Assembly: GCF_030655415.1 (NCBI RefSeq)
Contig: NZ_JAURVN010000009.1
Coordinates: 161,578-225,577, forward strand
Length of the DNA stretch: 64,000 nt
Reading direction: 5' to 3'
DNA from: Herminiimonas sp.
Lineage (GTDB): Bacteria; Pseudomonadota; Gammaproteobacteria; Burkholderiales; Burkholderiaceae
Under the pieces are notes generated by a model that worked only from the letters and a program-made list of their open reading frames with translations, searched no databases and was not told the origin of the DNA. Both the position numbers and the translations under genes were made by a program. Position 1 is the stretch's first letter; every line of letters begins with the position of its first letter. This document shows, one piece after another, positions 9,458 to 17,833 of this stretch.

Positions 9458-10924
9458 ATGGCCATACGCTCTACGTCCGCTTCGATGGCAGTCGCCGTCC
9501 TGGCTTTAGGCTGGTGTTTGAATATCGCCTCTGCGCAACCGGCACCGCCGGAAACCGCGCCGCCTGCCGCGACCGTCGAAGCTGCAGATACCCCAGCGCC
9601 GCCGCTTACCATGCCTGCTCCTATGATTGTCGAGCCTGCCGCCGCCACTCCGCCCACGCCGGAACCAGCAAGCGAAGCACCGATGACCAAGCCTACCTTG
9701 GTCGATGCATCAAAAATCAATTCTGGCGATACTGCTTGGGTATTGGCGGCTACCGCACTGGTTCTGTTCATGACGATTCCCGGCCTGGCATTGTTCTACG
9801 CCGGCATGGTTCGCAAGAAAAACGTACTGACGACGATGGCCCACAGCTTTGTCGTTACCTGCCTCGTCACTATCATTTGGGTCGTTATCGGCTACAGCCT
9901 GGCTTTCACCCCCAACTCCCCGTACATCGGTGGACTCGATCGCGTCTTGTTAAACGGCATGGACTTCTTCAAGGAAACCGGCAAGCTGACCGTCAGTGAA
10001 ATTGCACCGACGATTCCGGAAAGCGTTTTCGTCATGTTCCAGATGACATTCGCGATCATTACACCTGCACTGATTACCGGCGCCTTCGCTGAGCGCATGA
10101 AGTTTTCTGCGCTGTTGATGTTCATCACGCTGTGGTCCATCTTTGTTTATTCACCAGTTGCACACTGGGTATGGGAACCGACAGGCTGGTTGGCAGCGCG
10201 CGGCATTCTTGATTTTGCCGGCGGCACCGTGGTGCATATCAACGCTGGCGTATCCGGTCTGGTTGCCGCGCTGATCATCGGACCACGCCTGGGCTTCGGC
10301 AAAGAACCTATGCCGCCGCACAATCTGGTCCTGACAGTTATCGGTGCCTCGATGCTCTGGGTAGGCTGGTTCGGCTTTAACGCCGGCTCGGCAGTGGCTG
10401 CGGACGGTCGCGCTGGTATGGCGATGCTGGTTACTCAAATAGCAACCGCAGTCGGCGCTTTGTCATGGATGTTCATCGAATGGGCTCGCCGCGGCAAACC
10501 TTCGGTGCTTGGACTGGTATCGGGTGCCGTTTCCGGTCTGGTTGCGATTACACCCGCATCCGGCTTTGTCGGCGTCACCGGCGCCTTGGTCATCGGTGCT
10601 GCTGCCGGTCTGGCCTGTTACTGGGGTGCGACTACGCTCAAATCAAAAATGGGCTACGACGACTCGCTCGACGTCTTCGGCGTTCACGCCATCGGCGGTA
10701 TCGTCGGCGCTTTGCTGACCGGTGTGTTTGCTGTGAAAAGCATAGGCGGCGTCGAAAGCAGTTTCGGCAATCAGGCTTTCGGCGTGATCGTTACTGTCGT
10801 CTTCTCAGCCGTCATGACCGCGATCATTCTGGGCATCGTCAACGCCTTGGTCGGCCTGCGCGTCAGCGAAGAATCGGAACGTGAAGGCCTCGATCTTGAG
10901 CAACATGGTGAGCACGTACTATGA
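9458..10924 (+). CDS. amtB: Ammonium transporter (Amt family)
   Basis: About 488 residues. A signal peptide (ending near ASA) is followed by a proline/alanine-rich segment of some 55 residues, then the Amt fold: DTAWVLAATALVLFMTIPGLALFYAGMV, the FAGGTVVHINAG pore segment and the conserved DVFGVHAIGGIVG histidine of the twin-His pore. It conducts ammonium across the inner membrane. The ATG at 9458 has GGGAG five bases upstream; an ATG at 9446 does not. No glnK lies upstream, unlike the usual glnK-amtB pair. The downstream gene overlaps its stop by four bases. Confidence 0.95.
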   Translation: MAIRSTSASMAVAVLALGWCLNIASAQPAPPETAPPAATVEAADTPAPPLTMPAPMIVEPAAATPPTPEPASEAPMTKPTLVDASKINSGDTAWVLAATALVLFMTIPGLALFYAGMVRKKNVLTTMAHSFVVTCLVTIIWVVIGYSLAFTPNSPYIGGLDRVLLNGMDFFKETGKLTVSEIAPTIPESVFVMFQMTFAIITPALITGAFAERMKFSALLMFITLWSIFVYSPVAHWVWEPTGWLAARGILDFAGGTVVHINAGVSGLVAALIIGPRLGFGKEPMPPHNLVLTVIGASMLWVGWFGFNAGSAVAADGRAGMAMLVTQIATAVGALSWMFIEWARRGKPSVLGLVSGAVSGLVAITPASGFVGVTGALVIGAAAGLACYWGATTLKSKMGYDDSLDVFGVHAIGGIVGALLTGVFAVKSIGGVESSFGNQAFGVIVTVVFSAVMTAIILGIVNALVGLRVSEESEREGLDLEQHGEHVL

Positions 10925-11307
10925 GCGAAGAACACCACACGCGTGCAGCGCTGGAGAATCAGGCGTTCGCCCTGATGGGCCGGCTGCACGTCACCCTACG
11001 CCGGCAAACCGGGCGGGTAACCGATATCGAGTACATGCGTATCGACCCCGCGTATTGCCGTTACTTGTTGAAAATGGCGTCGCTATCGCCTATCGAAGAC
11101 TTGCAGGATCTGAGCGTCAAGCTGCAGGAAATCTTCTTTGGCCCTGATGGATTATTCGTGGTCGCCGAACCAAAACCACCTTTGATTGACCGCCTGAAAG
11201 AACACGCGCCAGCGCCTGCACCAGCGGCGCCCGCTGCTGCCGCACCGGCAGCGCCAACCGACAACGGCGATCCGGTTGATCGTGGTTACATAGGGCGTTT
11301 GCGCTAA
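10921..11307 (+). CDS. Conserved small protein coupled to amtB, function unknown
   Basis: 128 residues. The start codon overlaps the amtB stop (ATGA), so translation is probably coupled. Residues 1-95 look like a compact, mostly helical soluble domain (ENQAFALMGRLHVTLRR, IEYMRIDPAYCRYLLK). An alanine/proline linker (about 98-115) and a short basic tail (DRGYIGRLR) follow. I recognise no family. No signal peptide or membrane helix is visible, so it is cytoplasmic. Its position where glnK often sits next to amtB hints at a role in ammonium uptake, but that is inference only; the sequence is not PII-like. Confidence 0.7.
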   Translation: MSEEHHTRAALENQAFALMGRLHVTLRRQTGRVTDIEYMRIDPAYCRYLLKMASLSPIEDLQDLSVKLQEIFFGPDGLFVVAEPKPPLIDRLKEHAPAPAPAAPAAAAPAAPTDNGDPVDRGYIGRLR

Positions 11308-11353
11308 GCAGCATCATCGTCGGGCGGCTCAATAGCGTCCGACAGGAAGTACT

Positions 11354-13144
11354 TCAGAACTGATCTTCATCCAGCGCAAGTACGCCGTTACTACCATCCA
11401 CAATCGCACTGCGATATCCGCCAGCCTGGGATAAATAATGATCGGCAAAGAATCGCGCCGTGGCTATCTTCGCTGAATAAAACTTCGCATCGCTATCGTT
11501 CGCGTCCAGTTTTTGTTGCGCGACCAATGCAGCGCGCGCCATCTGCCAACCGCCAAGAACAATGCCCGCCAATTTCAAATACGGCACGCTACCGGCAAAC
11601 ACACCTTTGATGTCGGATTGAATATTCGCCACGACATACGCAATCACCTCGTCGAGCGCAATCGAAGCGACTGCCAGATGTTTGCCTATCGCTTGCAAAT
11701 CAGTTGATGAAGACTGGGCCAGCTCCGCCTCGGTTTCGCGTACGCGCGCAATAATTTCACGTGCGACCGCACCGCCATCACGCACTGTTTTGCGTCCGAC
11801 CAAATCATTCGCCTGGATCGCCGTCGTACCTTCGTAAATCGTCAGGATGCGGGCATCGCGATAATATTGCGCCGCGCCGGTTTCTTCGATGAAGCCCATG
11901 CCGCCGTGTATCTGCAAACCAGTGGACGCAACATCGATAGACATTTCGGTCGCCCAGCCTTTGATAACCGGCACCAGAAATTCATAGAAAGCCTGATTGT
12001 CGCTACGTACCTTTTCATCAGTGTGATGATGCGCAATATCGAACGCCGCAGCACCGACATAAGCCAGCGCACGCGCCGCTTCTATTTGCGCCCGCATGGA
12101 CATCAACATGCGCCGCACATCGGGTTGATGAATAATCGAAACCGCAGTCGCCGAACCTTCCAGGTCTTTCGACTGCACGCGATCTTTTGCATACGCGACG
12201 GCTTTTTGATACGCACGTTCTGCCACCGCGATGCCTTGCATGCCGACCGCAAAACGCGCTGCGTTCATCATGATGAACATGGTTTCCAGGCCGCGATTTT
12301 CCTTACCGATCAAAGTGCCAATCGCGCCACCGTGATCGCCGAATTGCAATACCGCTGTTGGACTCGCCTTGATACCCAGCTTGTGTTCGATGGATACGCA
12401 AAACGCATCATTGCGCTCGCCCAGTGAACCATCAGCATTCACCAAAAATTTAGGCACGACAAACAATGAAATCCCTTTTACGCCTTCCGGTGCATCCGGC
12501 GTACGCGCCAACACGAGATGGATGATGTTCTCCGCCATATCGTGTTCGCCGTAGGTAATGAAAATCTTGGTGCCGGAAATTTTGTACGTGCCATCGCCTT
12601 GTGGAATTGCACGCGAGCGCACCATCGCCAGATCGGAGCCGGCCTGCGGCTCGGTCAGGTTCATCGTGCCTGTCCATTTGCCGGAAATAAAATTCGGGAG
12701 AAATTTTTCTTTTTGTTCGTCCGAACCAGCCGTCATCAAGGCTTCAATCGCGCCGTCTGTCAGCAAAGGACAAAGCGCGAACGACAGATTCGCCGCGTTC
12801 AACATTTCCATACAAGGTGTTGCTACCAGTTTCGGCAAACCCTGACCGCCAAAATCAACTGGATGCTGCACGCCCTGCCAACCCGCATCGCCGTAGGCCT
12901 TGAACGCTTCCTTGAAACCCGGCGTCGTCGTGACCTTGCCATCTTTCCACGCACTCGGATGTTGATCGCCCGCCTTGTTGAGCGGCGCAATCACTTCACT
13001 GCAAAAGCGCGCATTTTCTTCCAGCACCGCTTCTACCGTTTCCGGCGTCGCATCTTCGCAGCCAGGCAAGGCATTAACGGCAGCCAGATCGGCCAACTCG
13101 TTCATCACGAACAGCATGTCTTTTAATGGCGCAACGTAGCTCAT
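11354..13144 (-). CDS. Acyl-CoA dehydrogenase, long FadE/DmdC-like type
   Basis: 596 residues: an N-terminal extension, the acyl-CoA dehydrogenase core and an extra C-terminal domain. Core marks are WTGTMNLTEPQAGSDL (FAD and substrate binding), QIHGGMGFIEETGAAQYYRDARILTIYEGTTAIQ and the following helices. Such proteins oxidise acyl-CoA to enoyl-CoA and pass electrons to ETF, which fits the etfB-etfA genes just upstream. The exact acyl substrate is unknown; relatives include 3-methylmercaptopropionyl-CoA dehydrogenase. The ATG at 13144 has AGGAG six bases upstream. A long inverted repeat lies directly ahead of that ribosome site. Confidence 0.92.
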   Translation of the reverse strand: MSYVAPLKDMLFVMNELADLAAVNALPGCEDATPETVEAVLEENARFCSEVIAPLNKAGDQHPSAWKDGKVTTTPGFKEAFKAYGDAGWQGVQHPVDFGGQGLPKLVATPCMEMLNAANLSFALCPLLTDGAIEALMTAGSDEQKEKFLPNFISGKWTGTMNLTEPQAGSDLAMVRSRAIPQGDGTYKISGTKIFITYGEHDMAENIIHLVLARTPDAPEGVKGISLFVVPKFLVNADGSLGERNDAFCVSIEHKLGIKASPTAVLQFGDHGGAIGTLIGKENRGLETMFIMMNAARFAVGMQGIAVAERAYQKAVAYAKDRVQSKDLEGSATAVSIIHQPDVRRMLMSMRAQIEAARALAYVGAAAFDIAHHHTDEKVRSDNQAFYEFLVPVIKGWATEMSIDVASTGLQIHGGMGFIEETGAAQYYRDARILTIYEGTTAIQANDLVGRKTVRDGGAVAREIIARVRETEAELAQSSSTDLQAIGKHLAVASIALDEVIAYVVANIQSDIKGVFAGSVPYLKLAGIVLGGWQMARAALVAQQKLDANDSDAKFYSAKIATARFFADHYLSQAGGYRSAIVDGSNGVLALDEDQF

Positions 13145-13155
13145 GCAAAGCTCCT

Positions 13156-13248
13156 AAAGAAAATGGGCAGGACGTTCAGTAATTGCAGTGTGCCAGAAAA
13201 AATCCCCAACACACTACAACTCGCTTTCACGTCCTGCCCATTTCTTTT
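13156..13248. repeat. Long inverted repeat between etfA and the acyl-CoA dehydrogenase gene
   Basis: A perfect 15-base repeat, AAATGGGCAGGACGT at 13161-13175 and its complement at 13229-13243, extends by four more pairs after a one-base bulge. The 53-base loop holds a second stem, AGTGTG (13187-13192) with CACACT (13210-13215). In the minus-strand transcript it sits 46 bases after etfA and ends just before the dehydrogenase ribosome site. It may be an attenuator, an mRNA-stability element or a partial terminator. Confidence 0.85.
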
Positions 13249-13288
13249 TGCAAGCGGCAATTTTGCCATCTGCATATTAGGTATTTCT

Positions 13289-14218
13289 TTATCCCAGTTC
13301 AGCAACCAGCTTAGGCACGATCTCGAACAGATCGCCGACGATGCCGTAATCCGCTACCGAGAAAATCGGTGCTTCCGGATCCTTGTTGATCGCAACGATC
13401 ACTTTGGAATCCTTCATGCCGGCCAGATGCTGAATCGCGCCTGAGATACCGACCGCGATATACAAATCAGGAGCAACGATCTTGCCGGTTTGTCCGACTT
13501 GCCAATCGTTGGGAACGTAACCAGCGTCGACTGCTGCACGCGATGCGCCCATAGCCGCGCCGAGTTTGTCGGCCAATGGTTCGAGGATCTTGAAGCTTTC
13601 TTCCGAACCCATGCCACGACCACCGGAGACGACGATTTTCGCAGCGGTCAATTCAGGACGTGCGGATGTCGCCAGTTCACGCGAGACGAAAGACGATTTT
13701 CCTGAATCAGCAACCGCAGTCACATTTTCAACTGTAGCCGAACCGCCTTCTGCAGCAGCATCGAAAGTCGTCGTACGCACAGTGATCACTTTAGTCGCAT
13801 CTGAAGACTGCACAGTTGCGATCGCGTTGCCAGCATAGAACGGACGCTCAAAAGTATCGGCAGAAATGACTTTGGTGATTTCTGAAATTTGCGCAACGTC
13901 GAGCTTGGCAGCCACGCGCGGCAAAATGTTTTTACCATAAGCGGTTGCTGGCGCAAGGATGTGCGAGTAATTGCTGGCCAGAGCCAATGCTTGCGCTGCA
14001 ACGTTCTCTGCCAGGCCATCGGCAAATTGCGCACCGTCGGCAACCAGTACTTTTGCTACCCCTGCAATTTTTGCAGCGGCTTGTGCTGCTGCATCGGCTT
14101 GATGGCCGGCGATCAAAACGTGCACACCGCCACCACATTGAATCGCGGCAGTAATCGTGTGCAAGGTGCTGCCTTTTAAAGAGGCGTTATCGTGTTCGGC
14201 AATGACAAGTGCAGTCAT
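13289..14218 (-). CDS. etfA: Electron transfer flavoprotein alpha subunit
   Basis: 309 residues. The C-terminal FAD domain carries [42 protein letters not shown] and [14 protein letters not shown]. Together with EtfB it carries electrons from acyl-CoA dehydrogenases to ETF:ubiquinone oxidoreductase. The ATG at 14218 ([11 protein letters not shown]) has AGGAAA upstream; longer in-frame starts lack support. Order etfB-etfA-acyl-CoA dehydrogenase suggests one transcription unit. Confidence 0.96.
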   Translation of the reverse strand: MTALVIAEHDNASLKGSTLHTITAAIQCGGGVHVLIAGHQADAAAQAAAKIAGVAKVLVADGAQFADGLAENVAAQALALASNYSHILAPATAYGKNILPRVAAKLDVAQISEITKVISADTFERPFYAGNAIATVQSSDATKVITVRTTTFDAAAEGGSATVENVTAVADSGKSSFVSRELATSARPELTAAKIVVSGGRGMGSEESFKILEPLADKLGAAMGASRAAVDAGYVPNDWQVGQTGKIVAPDLYIAVGISGAIQHLAGMKDSKVIVAINKDPEAPIFSVADYGIVGDLFEIVPKLVAELG

Positions 14219-14280
14219 GATGATTTCCTGTAATTGTTCCAACCATGCGGCTGCATCTTCATGCGTGCCGCAGCGGATGA

Positions 14281-15030
14281 TTAAATAACTTTGGCTTCTG
14301 TCTTTAGTTTGGCAACCAGCGTGGCGACGTCCGGCACAATGATGCCGGCCGAACGTTTGGCTGGCTCAGTCACTTTCAGCGTTTTCAAACGCGGTGTGAC
14401 ATCGACGCCCAAATCGGCTGGCTTGACGTTATCCAGCGTTTTCTTTTTCGCCTTCATGATGTTCGGCAGCGTGACATAACGTGGCTCGTTCAAACGCAGA
14501 TCGGTCGTGACGATCGCTGGCAAGGTCAGCGAAATAATTTCCAGGCCGCCATCAACTTCACGCGTGACCTTTACTTTGTCGCCATCGATTTCCACTTTCG
14601 ACGCGTAAGTCGCTTGCGGCCAATCGAGCAAAGCGGCCAACATTTGACCAGTCTGGTTGGCGTCATCATCGATCGCCTGTTTGCCCAGAATGATTAGTTG
14701 CGGTTGTTCTTTATCAGCGATTGCTTTCAGCAATTTGGCAACAGCCAAAGGCTGCAACTCAACATCGGTTTCTACCAGGATGGCGCGATCAGCACCAATC
14801 GCCATCGCGGTACGCAAGGTTTCTTGCGATTGCAAAACGCCGCAAGAAACAGCGATGATCTCGGTGACCTTGCCGGCTTCTTTCAGACGCGTCGCTTCTT
14901 CCACGGCGATTTCATCGAATGGGTTCATCGACATTTTGACGTTGGCGATATCAACACCGGTTTGATCCGATTTGACACGGACCTTGACGTTGTAATCGAC
15001 CACACGCTTAACTGGAACCAATACTTTCAT
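14281..15030 (-). CDS. etfB: Electron transfer flavoprotein beta subunit
   Basis: 249 residues starting [19 protein letters not shown], the standard EtfB N-terminus. AMP-binding and recognition-loop segments follow ([40 protein letters not shown]). The start ATG at 15030 has AAGG about eight bases upstream. The frame stays open for 70 codons further up, but that part is not EtfB-like. First gene of the etf unit. Confidence 0.96.
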   Translation of the reverse strand: MKVLVPVKRVVDYNVKVRVKSDQTGVDIANVKMSMNPFDEIAVEEATRLKEAGKVTEIIAVSCGVLQSQETLRTAMAIGADRAILVETDVELQPLAVAKLLKAIADKEQPQLIILGKQAIDDDANQTGQMLAALLDWPQATYASKVEIDGDKVKVTREVDGGLEIISLTLPAIVTTDLRLNEPRYVTLPNIMKAKKKTLDNVKPADLGVDVTPRLKTLKVTEPAKRSAGIIVPDVATLVAKLKTEAKVI

Positions 15031-15364
15031 AGCTCTGCCTTTGAAAAAATCAGAATGACATAAATGCAAATTGGGAACGATTATAAACGGAAGTGGCGAT
15101 GGCATTCCCACACGCGCCGCGCGGGTACCTTTTGAGGAAGAAAAATACCGGCGATTCCATGACAAAATCGCGGCAAAAATCGCGAGGATTATCTGATCGA
15201 AGCGGAGTAGGCAAAGGCATGAGCGCAAAGAACAGCCTGCGCGCATGATTCAAAACGAGAAAGGTCTCAAGCCGGGGCTATATAAGAAGCACGCTAGAAC
15301 TGCCACCTGCTTTTACACGCGGAGTTATGCGCGGAACTGACTTGCTGCGCGTATTAACTACAGC

Positions 15365-15598
15365 TTATTTACGCTTCATGAAAAAGGTAAATACGTCGTT
15401 CTCTTCGCTCTGTTGCACCAGATCATTGCCGGTCTGGCGGGCGAAAGCTTGAAAATCGCGGACAGAACCAGGATCGGTCGCCTGCACACGCAAAATTTGC
15501 CCAGTCGTCATATCGGCCAAAGCCTTCTTGGTTTTCAATATTGGCAAGGGGCAGTTCAAGCCTCGTGCATCGAGGTCTTTACTAAATTCCATAGTCAT
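15365..15598 (-). CDS. TusA/SirA/YedF-family sulfur carrier protein
   Basis: 77 residues. The motif LDARGLNCPLPILKTKKAL contains the CPxP signature of the family; the cysteine (C16) carries the persulfide in TusA-type sulfur relay. Two ATGs six bases apart (15598 and 15592) are both possible starts. The protein ends in FFMKRK. It is downstream of the FimV-like gene on the same strand, but the functions appear unrelated. It could serve tRNA thiolation, molybdenum cofactor or other sulfur trafficking. Confidence 0.85.
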   Translation of the reverse strand: MTMEFSKDLDARGLNCPLPILKTKKALADMTTGQILRVQATDPGSVRDFQAFARQTGNDLVQQSEENDVFTFFMKRK

Positions 15599-15698
15599 AC
15601 AATTGCACCAGTACGAGGTAAGACGGGGATTCTACCCCAAACAAGTTCACAGAACAGCGCGCGGTATAAACCGTATAGGCAATTTTGCGAACCTACAG

Positions 15699-17474
15699 TC
15701 ACAGAATTGACCAGTTCGGAAATGCAGCTGGAGGCTTCTCAAATTTTTTCGACAACTGAATTTTATGCGCGATATTAGTCAGGAACAGAATGTCGCGGAA
15801 AGCAGCCAAATCGAAGCCGTCGCGATTGCCTTCACGCTCGTCAATCAATAATTTTTCCATAAACGGCAGCAAAGCGTCAGTCGGCCACAACTGAACAATG
15901 CGCCCCATTACTTCAGGGAAATCTTCAATACCACGTGGCCGCTCTAAAGTAAGCGGCTCGTCCCACGGCACGATGCGCCCGTTGAATACGCTCATGAAAC
16001 GTTTGCCCAGCGCTTCGTATTTTTCTCTATCGCCAACCACGCGATACAAATCAAATAAATTCAACCACGGCAATGGAGAAGTAGGATTATCTTCGCTCGA
16101 TTTCGCTTCCAGAATTTCGATGGCGCGCAATGGTTGATTGATGTGCACCCAGAACTCAGCTTCTTGCGTCTCATCCGACAACTCTTCCGCTGCGGCGATT
16201 TTTGGCTTGTCGTGCGAGTAAAAATTCTCGTCAAACTCTTGCTCGCCAGTGACAACTGCTGCCTTGCCCAACTTCTTTTCACCCGGCAACCCGTCAGTAT
16301 TGTCTGCAAGCGTCACTGCAATTGCTGAATCATCCAGAGCATCACTAGCGGCCGGCGCTGGGAAATGACGCGCTTCCATCTGCGCATCATGCGGTTGATC
16401 ATTACCAGGAACGATTTGCTGCCACGACGAGAATCCGCCTTCCGATCGTATTTGCCGCATGCGCCACACTAACCACGCTATCGCTACTACACATGCGAAT
16501 AAAAGCAGATAAAGAAAAATCAGCGAAGTCTTGAGTGGCGGCTCTTTCTTTGCCTCTTGCAAGGCAAGCAATTGCGTTGCGTTTAATTTTCTAAGTTCTT
16601 CTGTTTTGCTTTCAAGAAGATTAATTTTTTGCAGCAATTCTTGAAATGCTGGTGACGCTGTCGGCTCACTGATGATTGGTGCAGCCTCAGGTGTTTGTAC
16701 TTGCGCTTGCGGCGGCAAATCAGCAGCCGGCGTTGGGATCAATCCAGACAAACCGTAAGTCATCGCCAAACGCAAACCGCCACCACCACCCGGCAAATCA
16801 GTCACGGCACTTTCACTACCACCTAGGCGCAACACATTCGCGGGCGCGGCAGCCACTGCGGCTTTTTCTTTTTTACGTTTTTTCGCAGGAGCAGGCTCTT
16901 GTGCAACTTGCGGCGTGATGTTTTCATCCACGGCCAAAGTTTGAGTTTGTGCCCTAGCCTGACGACGACTGGTTTTCTTTGGCTTCTCAGTTACTTCTTG
17001 CTCACCAGCCGCGGTCGGCGGCAAATTATTCAACTGTTGAGAAGCCTGTACCCGTTTGGAGGAAGCTGAATTAGCAGCTGGCGCAACCGCAGCCAAATTA
17101 CCGCCAATCGGAGGATCAAGCAGAATCGCATATTCGCGTTGCATCTTCGGCTTGCAGACGTGCGTCAAAATAAATTTGGCGGCAGGCTCGTTAACTGGTG
17201 GCACACCAGAGATTTTGATATCAGATGAGCCATCCTTGATATCCAGAATAAGACGTCCCAAAGGCACGCCATCATAAGAAGTCAGACTCGCACTGAAGCA
17301 ATGACGCTCTATAGAACCGCTGTCACTACCTAGTAAATTAACCTGCCCGCGAAACGCTTGCCCCAAAGCAGACTGCAATTGCAGATCGCCGAAGCCCCAT
17401 GCAAATACTGAACTGCAGCACAACATGGCGATGAAAAACAGGCCTGCGTGAAGAGTAACAATAGACAAACGCAT
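15699..17474 (-). CDS. FimV/HubP-like membrane protein
   Basis: About 591 residues: signal peptide ending CSSVFA, then a FimV N-terminal-like domain (WGFGDLQLQSALGQAFRGQVNLLG). A long low-complexity region rich in Pro, Ala and Lys follows, then a short coiled-coil-like stretch (LLQKINLLESKTEELRKL), one membrane helix (IFLYLLLFACVVAIAWLVW) and a cytoplasmic helical part (EFWVHINQPLRAIEILEAK) of the FimV C-terminal/TPR type. FimV proteins organise type IV pili and the cell pole. I see no LysM segment. The ATG at 17474 has GGAG at good spacing. A GTG at 17534, also with a plausible AAGGA, would put 20 residues before the signal peptide. Confidence 0.75.
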   Translation of the reverse strand: MRLSIVTLHAGLFFIAMLCCSSVFAWGFGDLQLQSALGQAFRGQVNLLGSDSGSIERHCFSASLTSYDGVPLGRLILDIKDGSSDIKISGVPPVNEPAAKFILTHVCKPKMQREYAILLDPPIGGNLAAVAPAANSASSKRVQASQQLNNLPPTAAGEQEVTEKPKKTSRRQARAQTQTLAVDENITPQVAQEPAPAKKRKKEKAAVAAAPANVLRLGGSESAVTDLPGGGGGLRLAMTYGLSGLIPTPAADLPPQAQVQTPEAAPIISEPTASPAFQELLQKINLLESKTEELRKLNATQLLALQEAKKEPPLKTSLIFLYLLLFACVVAIAWLVWRMRQIRSEGGFSSWQQIVPGNDQPHDAQMEARHFPAPAASDALDDSAIAVTLADNTDGLPGEKKLGKAAVVTGEQEFDENFYSHDKPKIAAAEELSDETQEAEFWVHINQPLRAIEILEAKSSEDNPTSPLPWLNLFDLYRVVGDREKYEALGKRFMSVFNGRIVPWDEPLTLERPRGIEDFPEVMGRIVQLWPTDALLPFMEKLLIDEREGNRDGFDLAAFRDILFLTNIAHKIQLSKKFEKPPAAFPNWSIL

Positions 17475-17799
17475 TCCCGACTCCAAAGATGGAGCCGTTG
17501 AAATTGCATTCAGTCCGATGACGCGTTTGTTCACTATTGTCCTTGTTGTTACTTCTTTTTACGACACAGTGATTAGAAAGTTGAAGAAAAAAGAGTTAAT
17601 AAAAATTCATATTGAATTTCACATTGTGTGAGCATGAGGCAAGCCCATCAGGAACTCAACGACGAGCGCACCGATTTATCAATCGTTCACAATTGAAAGA
17701 TGAGGAAGATACAAAAAAGCCCGGAACTGGTGCGAGCGAAATACTCATCCGCTCACGCCAGAAAGTGACGATACAAAATCCGTCATCACTTGCTTGAGT

Positions 17800-17823
17800 G
17801 TGATCCGCCAGAACGCGGATCAC
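17800..17823 (-). terminator. Hairpin just past alaS
   Basis: Perfect 9-base stem GTGATCCGC / GCGGATCAC with a six-base loop, 11 bases after the alaS stop. No U run follows on the minus strand, so it may be a 3'-end stabilising or Rho-assisted structure rather than a classical terminator. Confidence 0.5.
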
Positions 17824-17833
17824 GAAGTCACTA

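Noticed and set aside
9370..9999. A 209-codon open frame overlapping the start of amtB on the same strand
   Set aside because: Its translation is rich in Arg, Cys and His without domain character, and it lies out of frame within the convincing AmtB gene.
13156..13248. The long inverted repeat as a MITE or mobile element
   Set aside because: Only one copy is seen in the window and no target duplication is evident, so I list it as an RNA structure instead.
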